Below are positions 55,898 through 64,000 of a stretch of 64,000 nucleotides of DNA, piece after piece; the stretch's first letter is position 1; every line of letters starts with the position of its first letter. The translations under genes were made by a program, and so were the position numbers. Source of the stretch: Xenoacremonium recifei (Eukaryota > Ascomycota > Sordariomycetes > Hypocreales > Nectriaceae); assembly GCA_012184525.1 (NCBI GenBank), contig WOFQ01000010.1, forward strand, positions 310,001 to 374,000. The letters are read 5' to 3'. The notes beneath the pieces were generated by a model that searched no databases, was not told the origin of the DNA, and saw nothing but the letters and a program-made list of their open reading frames with translations.

Positions 55898-58037
55898 CCG
55901 TGTCCTGACGGTAGCGACAATCTGGCACTGGACTGCTAGCCCCGGTGAGTAAGGAAGGTCCACAAGCCACGCGCATCAATGGAATGCTAGTCGACCATTG
56001 ACGGGGGGTCATGAGGGGTCGGTCGGGAGAAGCGAGGAGAGAAAAGGGGATGGGCAGGGAACGTGCGTTCAAAGACTCTGGACGCTATTGAGTTGCTGCG
56101 AGAGTTGCTGGGTCTCGAACCGAAGATGTATCCCTTGGTCGATCCTAAAATGCATACAGCCTCCGAACAGAATTCGAAGTGTGGAAGGACAACGGCGGGT
56201 GGACAGGGGCCACGATATCCAATATGAGGCCGTGGATGGCGTCAAGCTCGCTGAGCTGGACCGTATAGCTCCTCGGGCGAATAGAACCCGTCTTTGAGCC
56301 TGTTCGTCCACAATGACAACGGGTCGGCCCCGGTGGCGCTGGCATCATCACGGCAAGACTTGGCTCACCCATAGCCCTACCCCAGCCAGCCAACCCTTCA
56401 ACAAACCCCGAGATTGATGCAGTAACACATACAATAAGCGCCGTGTCGCACAGCGGCCAGCCACCGCTGCCCGGTTGACGTGTTGATGTCTCTGGAACTA
56501 TCCGAAGACTGCTACGGAAGCATTCCGTGGCGTTGGGCTGGACACCCTCCAGGAAGCTGATACGGAGTGAACCGTAAAACCATGTCCAATATCTAGCCGG
56601 CTGCAGGCTCCGTCAAAACTTACCTGACATTACTGTCCTCCCGCTCAGCCCCACGGTCGTCTCGGCACGTAGCCCGCTCTGTGGCAGGTCGGGATATTCT
56701 CTGCAACATGTTCTCCCTACAGGACTCTTTGACAGCTCCGACGGCGCGGGTCAGCGTACAGCAGGATCCGCGATGTATCCCGCCGCCGTCTGTCTGATCT
56801 GCGGTGGATGAATGTCTCAGATCATGCCCAATCATGCTCCTCAAGGTGGCAGAGTGTCTTGCTTTCCTTGCTTTTTTGTCAGTTGGCGGCTAAGGATCAG
56901 ATCACTCAGCTCTTCATGGGCTGCTCTTGTTGGCGGCCAGCGGCAGCTCAGCTTGTTAACTCTGCCGGCTGCCCATTTCAGGGAAAGCCTTCATCTCAAC
57001 TGCGCCAGTCAGGGCTGTGAACCGGACGCGATGATCAGTGCCGTCGTACGCTAGATGGTGGGCCTCATGCGAGATCCCCTTTTTCTCAGTTCTCGGCAGA
57101 CCAGGATCGGTAGCCTTGCCTCGCTACGAAGAAGTGAAGCCATCATCACTTGTTTGTGTAGAACAAAAGCGTCACTGTGTATTCCGCATGACTCCTCCAA
57201 ATTCCTCATGGCCAGTACTTGACCACCCAAGAATTTGCTTGCTTACTTGCTTTTTGGGATGATCTGTTGCCCGGAACTCCAGAATTTTTGTGCCCAAATC
57301 AATAGCTTGTCATTTAGACTTGCCTACATCCCTGGCCATCACATTGAACTTCCCGTCCCGTGGAGCAGGGGTTCATTCGTCTTCAGCACCAACCACCGCA
57401 TCACCGCCGGCATGATGAACCGTGGAACTGCTGTCATGGACCGAGAAAAAAAGAAACGAAAAGACAGACTATAGAAACCCGTCCGACGATCAATCGGCCC
57501 AGCTCGGAAACACTCCAACGATGCCGGGTGTATGCATCACCTGAACAACCTCTACCGATCTAGGCTGGTGAACAGATCGGAAGCTATGCCGAGTAATCAC
57601 TTCCCACGAGAAGGCTTTCTGGCTCTCTACAAGCATTATGGAGAAGTTTTACGGAGAAGTGACTGCATTGTCTAATGATTCGCTCATAGTACTTACATCT
57701 TCCTACCCTACATCACACAATCATTGCCGTCAAGCAGGATATGTGGTTTGTTCATGAGACTCAACACTTGCTAAACCACCCCTATTTCCATGAATACTAT
57801 ATGGTTTTCTGCATGGGTAAACTTTGGTCAATTTACGTCGACTTTTCTTCTGTTGCGTTCTCCGCGTTATGCCTGCAGGTGCTCACGCATTGAGTGCTTT
57901 GCACTGTACTGATTCTACATGTAGATACGGGTTGTATTGAAGGAATGTTCCCCCGTCGAGGAAATTGTTTGCTCTCATTAAGGCTACTAGATATAAGTAT
58001 AAAGTAAATTTGTTGCTTCGCAGCTCCTCTCAAGCAC

Positions 58038-59610
58038 TTACGCCGGAGCTACTCTATTTCTAGATGTTCGTGATGGAAGAGGAACCCGCCAAGTGGTTAC
58101 TGCAATGCCCAAGGCCAGAATCAAACCGAAACAAAACGGCAAACCCCTCCAATTACTGAACCCAAGGCTGAGCCCAGCTGAAAACAACACTCCCATGACT
58201 CCTGCGCACACTATGAATCCAAGAAGCTCTCCAATGGCCAGCATTCCGAACATGAACCCGATCTCTTGTATCCTCGCCTCCTCCGCAAGGCTCACTAGCA
58301 TCGCTCTGCTTAAAGTAGGGAGACCCGATCCGAGTGCGGTGACTATAAACCCAAAGATCACCAAAGATTGCTCACTAACAATGGCTAGGGAGAATGAGCC
58401 AAAGAAAAAGAGAGCAGCACTGGCGCGAGCGAGTATTCCGTCACGGCGGAACGAAGGAGCATTCGAGGAATTGTGTTTGCGCCAGAGAAAGTTCAGCCCA
58501 GGGAGCAGGAGGAGAAGAGTGATGAGTGTTGCCAGGCTTTTCATGGACATGAGAAGTGTTGATCGATCGAGTGGCCATCCAAATTGGATCGGCATCAAAC
58601 GGTACAAGAAGTCGGCCTGGACAGTCGCCAGAGGTATTGTTAGGAGGGTAGCCGGAAGAAGCAACACCGCAGGCTTCGAAAAAAGAAAGCTCAATATTTG
58701 TTTCCCTCGTCTCGGCCGTCCGTTGGCTTCTTGTGTCAGAGCCTGTTTAGCCTCTTTGGCAGGCAGTGTTTCTGGAGCAGATAGTGTGAGGACCAAACCA
58801 CCAAGGAGGATCAAGACCAGAGAGAGGATCAGGGGAAGCCAGATCCAGGATTTGATCAGGGCGCGCGAAAGCAAGGCACCCAGAATCTGAGCAGATAGAA
58901 CCGCACCGACTACCCATTGGAACCAAGTAGCACTGTGTTGCTGGTTAGCTAAGTTTTTGGCGACGGAAGGGTTGGAATTGCAGCGATCAAATGTCTCGGA
59001 CTCACCGTTTACTTTCGGGCACCACGTCCGAGATAATCGTGAAGACCATTGCTTCGACCACACTTCGTCCACCCCCTAGCAGGAGAGGAACTCCAAGTGC
59101 CCATACAGCTCTGAGTGGGATGGTCCTCCATTGCCAAACAACGAACGTTGCCCATGCCTGAGACAAGAAAATACCCAGAACGCTTATCCCAAGAACCGGT
59201 ATACGACCAAACCGATCGGCGGCCATGCCACAAAAAGGGGCTACAATTGCACCTAGAGAGGCTTCAGCACTTGCGCCAGCCACGTAAATCGGCATCATGG
59301 GCTGTGACTTACTGGGAATTGTTACTGCGAGAAGGATGCCCACGTTGACGTTGTTTAGCTCCTGTTGAATCGGCTCATCGTGGCACTGGTCCTCCGGGAG
59401 AAGGTAGTCCGGCTTGGACCCAAAGTAATCCTTGCAGATGATGTCCTGCATCAACTTGAGCGACGGCAAATCGCTAAGAACCAGGCCGAACTGGATCACG
59501 AACAAGGCGCCCGCGAGCAGGGGCAGGAGGAAGCTGACAGGGACGGTGCACGAGCGCGACCGCATCTTGAAACGAGAGAGGCAAAAAGACATGATATTTT
59601 GGTGAAACAT
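58038..59610 (-). CDS. Major facilitator superfamily transporter, 479 aa
   Basis: Exons 59610-59313, 59252-59006 and 58932-58038; introns 60 and 73 nt. The 60-nt intron (donor GTAAGT, acceptor CTAG) is a multiple of three and lacks stops, so it can be misread as 20 extra residues; removing it restores AVTIPSAIVAPFCGMAADRF, where the loop GMAADRFGRIPVL is MFS motif A. About twelve hydrophobic helices are seen, with a central basic loop (NGRPRRGKQ) between the halves. The N-terminal helix is preceded by a short basic cytosolic tail. Similar fungal proteins export or import small molecules with protons; the substrate is unknown. No biosynthetic gene is next to it. ATG 59610 is used; ATG 59592 is an alternative. 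Confidence 0.87.
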
Positions 59611-61142
59611 CTAAAGTCATGCGGTCTTGGAAGTTGGGGCCAGATATCACTGTGAAGCGTGTAAGGACAAAGGGCTTGAATAGGCGACAGGGGTGCTCAG
59701 GTGAATAGGCGCCAGCCATCAAGACAATAGGAAGCCGCGACAGTAGTTTACGCCACCTCCAGCGTAGCGCATTAAGCGACATTTGAAATACAAGGGATCA
59801 CTGGTAGAAGAAATTGCATGTGTCAATGGGTCCGGGCCTGGCTTCCGGCAAAGCGAGGCCCGGGTTCTCTCCCCGTTCTCACTTTCTTCTCTCTTTTCTC
59901 GCAACACTCCGCATTCATGCAGATCACCGATGTCTTGTTCCATGCAGATAGCCTTCCCCGGTGCTTCTGGAAGGAAAGCCGTGATTTTTCTCGACGGGAA
60001 CTTGCTTTGAGGACTTACTAATGCGCGGTGCGGTTTGCTCGGCTCATGCAGGAAGCTTCCCCGGAGAAAGGAGCACGCGATCAAGTCAAATATCCAATCG
60101 GAATTGAGGAGACTTGAAAAGTTCTGGATCACAATGCATCATCTTCGCCTGTAGATCGTAGTTTCCTGCCATCAGTGTCTTCTTGATGTGAGTTTTACAA
60201 ACTGGTTGTGATGGTGACTGGGCATTCGGATACGACGTCCTAAGGTATAAAGCTCATGACCCCCGGGTCTCAGCTTATTACTTCCCTTCATGACCATGGA
60301 CTTTGCCAACTCGCATTCAAGGAGCATTGTCTGCTGTGAAGTTTCCCGAGCGCGTTGAGACGCATCTGTCGATTGCTCAAGTTTGCCTCCCAGGGGTTCA
60401 TCTCTTCGTGGTCCTAGCAGTCTAAAAAAAGAACATCGCCTCTTGCCCCATGGGTTACCACGGGTACCTGTCACTAGCCGGTTTCTTTCCCCATGAATGT
60501 TTCTCCCTGAAGCTCTCAGTCAAGCCACTGTGTTTCCAATCCCTGCTCCCACGTTTTGAGGACGATTCTAGCTCGAAACTGGACAAAGACAAAGCCTGTG
60601 TGTTGCGGAGAGCCCGATGAGGCAACCAGCTCACCGTTCTGGCAGCTCCAAGCACTGAACACTTGGAGTCTCGTGCTCAAGCTCTCCAGAACAAGGCCCA
60701 AGCTTCCATTGGCTGTGAAAGCTTCTCGAGAGCTTCAGCTTGACCTGATTTGGGGCTCAGTTGATGCCTCTTGGTGCCTCCTCCACCCTGTTTCAGGAAC
60801 ACTACCTTTGAGCACATGAACAAGCGCTTGTTCACCAGTGAACATGACAAGCATTGCATTCTGTTATGCCATAGAACTTCAGGACGCCCAGGAAGCCTTC
60901 CTATGTATAAGATGGCCGGGTGCTCTCGACGGTTGCTGCTTTGGATCTTCACAATTACCAGCAATTGATGCTTTACATTTACATTCACATTTCCCACATC
61001 CCCGTGTCAAAAAGTGACCTACTTCCGAACATACCATTGAATCACGTCTTCTCATTTGTGAGAACAAGCAATATCTTTCGTCTGTTGAGCCGTCGAGCTG
61101 AAATACCCGTCACTCACTGCAACCTTGTCGAATACCACAACC
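59611..61142. other. Intergenic region
   Basis: 1.5 kb between the MFS start and a small Cys-rich gene, transcribed away from each other. Holds both promoters; no other coding frame with signatures. Confidence 0.45.
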
Positions 61143-61429
61143 ATGTGTGACGGACACTACACACAATGCAGACATTGCGGTAGTGAAGAAAAGGTCATTA
61201 TTGAAAAGTGTACTCCAGGTGCCGCCTGTGAACCTCAAGGCGTGCAGTACAGGTCGGAAGAGACACCCTGCCCGAAATGCAGGATCAATCGGGAGAGAGG
61301 TAAGTTTAGGTCCCCAGACTCCTTTAAACACACGCACTGACACGGGATCAAGGTTCCACTACACCCGAACAAGATCATATCAACAAGATCAACGATGCTA
61401 TGGGGAGGTCTCAACCTCGTCGAGACTAG
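61143..61429 (+). CDS. Small Cys-rich zinc-ribbon-like protein, 77 aa
   Basis: Exons 61143-61299 and 61353-61429; 53-nt intron with GTAAGT donor, CTGAC branch box and AAG acceptor. The spliced protein starts MCDGHYTQCRHCG and ends in a TAG after RSQPRRD. Cysteines at 2, 9, 12, 23, 29, 43 and 46 include CRHC and CPKC pairs, a likely zinc knuckle. No signal peptide is present, so it is not a typical secreted effector. The layout (MC start, C-x2-C early, a spaced Cys pair, then C-x2-CR) resembles a widespread family of short, uncharacterised fungal proteins. A degraded second copy may follow directly (separate entry). Function unknown. Confidence 0.6.
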
Positions 61430-61449
61430 GATGCCCACGCCGCATCAGC

Positions 61450-61625
61450 CATTACTTGAGCTGTGTTCGACCGACCGAAGTGCAGGATAAGAAACAAATT
61501 GAGAATATTCACTGCTCGGATGTAAAAAGGACATCTGAGCAACCTTTTTGTGTGCCCAGGACTATGTGGAACATGCAGGAAGTGGTTGGTTGAGCTGGCA
61601 GCTGAACATGTGTCTAGTTGGGGAA
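61450..61625 (+). pseudogene. Possible decayed copy of the small Cys-rich gene
   Basis: Plus-strand translation gives HYLSC, then IENIHCSD and EQPFC in one frame; after C at 61549-61551 the pattern continues only in the +1 frame as CPGLCGTCRKWLVELAAEH. The order HY-C-C-PC-C-x2-CRx resembles the intact gene just upstream, so this may be a tandem duplicate with one frameshift. No start or clean splice site was found. The alternative is chance. Confidence 0.25.
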
Positions 61626-62779
61626 TCTTCTCCCCTAAAGGATGTCATCATTCTACACACTCATTCTTTCCCTTCACCTCCATTATACACACTCGTTGCC
61701 AATCTCCTTTGTACAGCGCTGCCTCTCGAAATACTTAGGTAGCAGAAAACAAAACCAAAAAAAAAGCCCCATTGGGCAACGCATCTACTGGAACTTACAC
61801 GACGTCGGTGATCATATCAGTCTGCAAACACTTTCTTTATCCAGCATGGGTCATGCTGGGAAACACCTTAATGAAAATGACACTGGCAAACAAAATCCAA
61901 GCCCACTACATCCATATTAAAGCCAGGTGCCTTGCAATGTTTAACTTCTTTCTTTTATCCTGTCTCACACGCTTCGAAGTTGTCAGCATTTACTACCTAG
62001 ACACCAGTTTAGGTATATTCTTGGAATCATAAGAACAAGAGGTATGTCTGAGTTCGCTGTAAAAGCCATTTCCGGATTCTTCAATTAAGCGATTCTCAAT
62101 TAATTAAGCGCGGAGAGGCCCTTGTATAGAAATTGGGTCCATCATTGGACGAAAGGCAGTGCCTTATCGACGTTGCATCGACTGAGATAGCGCGTGTATG
62201 AGGCCATCTCTAACAATACGAGTCGTTATGTTGCCCACTCGCGGTATCTTACTTGCAGCAACAGAATCATATCGGGAGAAATTTCTAGGGAGCTTACGGT
62301 AAGGAGCAGGTCGTAAGCAGCTGCAGATCGTCTGACAAGCCCGCCAAAAGAGCCATTGAGCGTTGCTTCTTGCTGCCACAAAGTCTGCCGTGTCTCAGCG
62401 GGCAAGAGCTAATGATGCAACTCGACCAGGCCATGTTGCAATGCACGTATCGAGTTTCACCCATCCGTAAGGAACCTCTACCGATCTTCTTTCTTCATCG
62501 AGTAATTCAATCAGCCGTGCGACCCCAGCCTAGCACATTTCTTGTCTACCTTGCATCGTCATTCGAGCATTTCTTCGTTGGCTGCATCATTCATTCAACT
62601 CTCCTCTTTGCAGATCTAGGTCCGGCTTATCAGTCAGCCACCACTCCATCATTTCCAAACCACCCAACAGCTGCGATCCTCATCCGCTCACGATAACATC
62701 GCCAAGTCCAGCGAGATATCGGCTGCTCCGGGCCAGACCGGGCTTGGGCGATTCCAGTAAAAGCTCCTACGCCTCCAAT
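61626..62779. other. Spacer upstream of the FluG-like gene
   Basis: About 1.2 kb, with nothing beyond promoter/5' leader sequence recognised. A minus-strand frame (62630-63430) is a shadow of the gene that starts at 62780. Confidence 0.45.
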
Positions 62780-64000
62780 ATGACCACAGACGAGGAGAAC
62801 TCTGAGCAGGCCTTCCTCACCGCCATCAAGACCACTCCCATCATCGACCACCATGCGCATCCGCTGCTCAAGCCCGCCTACATGGGCAAGCGTCAGCGTT
62901 CCATGCTTTCGCTCACCAGTGAGGCACATGGACACGCTCAGAAGGACGCAAATACACAGCTGTCTCACTTCCGTGCGGTCAAACAGTTGGCTGCCATTCT
63001 TGGGTGCGACGAGAATTGGGTGGCCGTCACCAAGGCCCTCAACAAGAAGCACGATTTTCCGGAAAGCGAGAAATGGATTGGCCAGTGTCTTTCGGACATC
63101 CAGATGATTCTGGTTGACGATGGCCTTGATCACCCTGAGAATTCCCAGTCGTATCGGTACTTTGACAACTTCACCGGTACTCGCAGCAAACGGATCGTCC
63201 GTATCGAAGAATGGGCAGCCGAGTGGATTGAGAAGATGTGCCTTGAGCATCCCTCTGCGGACAAAGCATTTTCGCAGCTTATGAAGCAATACATGGCGGC
63301 TGTGGTTGAATGGATCACGGACCCTGAGGTTGTTGCATTCAAGAGTGTCATCTGCTACAGGACAGGTCTCGCTCTCGGTGCCGAAAACGACCTCGTAAAG
63401 GCAACCCGGGCCTTTCGCATGCTTTACCAAGAGAGGACGGGTCCGAAAGGGCAGCCTTTCACCCGACTAAACCATCCCGGGCTCAGCGAGTATTTCGTCC
63501 ACCGTCTAGCTCAGCTCATCGAAGAGACCCCTGGTGTCTCGTACAAGAAACCAATTCAGTTTCACACTGGGCTGGGTGACAACGATATCGTACTTGCCAA
63601 GTCTTCTCCTGCATACATGCAGGAATTCATCAAAGCGCACCCGAGTGTTCCGATCGTGCTTCTGCATTCCGGATATCCTTTCAATCGAGAGACGGCGTAC
63701 CTGGCCACCGTCTATTCCAATGTGTACGCCGATATTGGCGAACTATTCCCAGTCTTGAGTCGAGACGGCCAAGAATCAGTGCTCCGCGAAGTCCTGGAGT
63801 TGTGCCCCGGATCCAAGCTGCTCTGGAGCACGGATGGGCACTGGTTTCCAGAGACGTTCCTCCTAGCGACGAAGCAGATACGTCTCGCCCTCCTCAACGT
63901 CCTAAGTGACTGGGTTCTCCAGAAGGACTTGACATGGGCTCAAGCCGGGAGGTTGGTCAAGAATATGCTGTTCAACAATGCAAACATGCTCTATAATTTG
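62780..64000 (+). CDS. FluG-like amidohydrolase (N-terminal domain; 3' end outside window)
   Basis: The frame starts at ATG 62780 and stays open for 407 codons to the last base, so the gene continues beyond the window. The start MTTDEENSEQAFLTAIKTTP is followed by IIDHHAHPLL, the HxH metal-binding motif of amidohydrolase-2/FluG-nodulin proteins. Later conserved blocks include KPIQFHTGLGDNDI, VPIVLLHSGYPF, VYADIGELFPV and LLWSTDGHWFPE. In FluG this domain is joined to a C-terminal glutamine-synthetase-like domain, which would lie to the right of the window; whether it is present cannot be seen. Related fusions act on glutamine-like or gamma-glutamyl substrates, and FluG itself is needed for sporulation signalling in Aspergillus. 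Assignment to the amidohydrolase family is firm; orthology to FluG is not. Confidence 0.9.
   Translation, partial: MTTDEENSEQAFLTAIKTTPIIDHHAHPLLKPAYMGKRQRSMLSLTSEAHGHAQKDANTQLSHFRAVKQLAAILGCDENWVAVTKALNKKHDFPESEKWIGQCLSDIQMILVDDGLDHPENSQSYRYFDNFTGTRSKRIVRIEEWAAEWIEKMCLEHPSADKAFSQLMKQYMAAVVEWITDPEVVAFKSVICYRTGLALGAENDLVKATRAFRMLYQERTGPKGQPFTRLNHPGLSEYFVHRLAQLIEETPGVSYKKPIQFHTGLGDNDIVLAKSSPAYMQEFIKAHPSVPIVLLHSGYPFNRETAYLATVYSNVYADIGELFPVLSRDGQESVLREVLELCPGSKLLWSTDGHWFPETFLLATKQIRLALLNVLSDWVLQKDLTWAQAGRLVKNMLFNNANMLYNL

Larger units (their letters stand above)
53184..58037. other. Gene-poor spacer of 4.9 kb
   Basis: No supportable gene. The left 0.7 kb is the likely leader/promoter of the large minus-strand gene; a 219-codon minus frame there (53159-53818) overlaps its start and is rejected. 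Simple repeats: GCTC x5 at 54001-54020 followed by a CAGTC/CCAGT run to 54065, a pyrimidine tract at 54941-54976, and a 9-bp tandem at 55873-55897. No tRNA, rRNA or transposon signature was found. Confidence 0.5.

Noticed and set aside
56107..56140. GGTTCGAGACCC on the minus strand, resembling a tRNA B box
   Set aside because: Flanking bases do not form a T-arm or acceptor stem, and no A box is at the right distance.

Overview
The window is nuclear DNA of a filamentous ascomycete (Pezizomycotina, most likely a Sordariomycete; the order cannot be fixed from sequence alone). Evidence: genes cut by many short introns (about 50-90 nt, GTRNGT donors, CTRAC/CTAAC-like branch points, YAG acceptors), fungal Zn2Cys6 regulators, a fungal-type glutamine synthetase, TinA/ADIP-like, Rvs167-like, Nfs1 and FluG-like proteins, and broad GC-rich intergenic spaces. 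No rRNA, tRNA, transposon, CRISPR or bacterial operon structure was recognised. Gene models were assembled by hand by joining exons at splice signals that keep frame; every intron is a prediction.

Layout. 1-6.6 kb: the 3' part of one fungal-type transcription factor and a complete Zn2Cys6 transcription factor. 6.6-10.5 kb: a gene-poor gap. 10.5-27.2 kb: conserved metabolic and housekeeping genes, namely a MOSC-flavoreductase-ferredoxin fusion, RRP7 (rRNA processing), a TinA/ADIP-like coiled-coil protein, an MDR oxidoreductase, glutamine synthetase (with a 4.3-kb upstream spacer), and a TMEM19/DUF92 membrane protein.

28.4-42.4 kb is an accessory block: two divergently transcribed paralogous protein kinases flank a 107-residue three-exon orphan gene, followed by a CorA-like membrane protein, an F-box protein and a small cysteine-rich protein whose cysteine sets look like the two separated halves of a zinc cluster. 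This is the best place in the window to look for an undescribed system; a common function is inference only.

42.8-53.2 kb returns to conserved genes: RVS167-like BAR-SH3 protein and NFS1 cysteine desulfurase (divergent pair), a CsbD-like stress protein with CRE, STRE-like and TATA elements in its promoter, and a very large low-complexity protein carrying a four-copy short motif. After a 4.9-kb gene-poor stretch come an MFS transporter (58.0-59.6 kb), a small two-exon Cys-rich protein with a possible decayed copy behind it (61.1-61.6 kb), and the 5' half of a FluG-like amidohydrolase gene that runs off the right edge.
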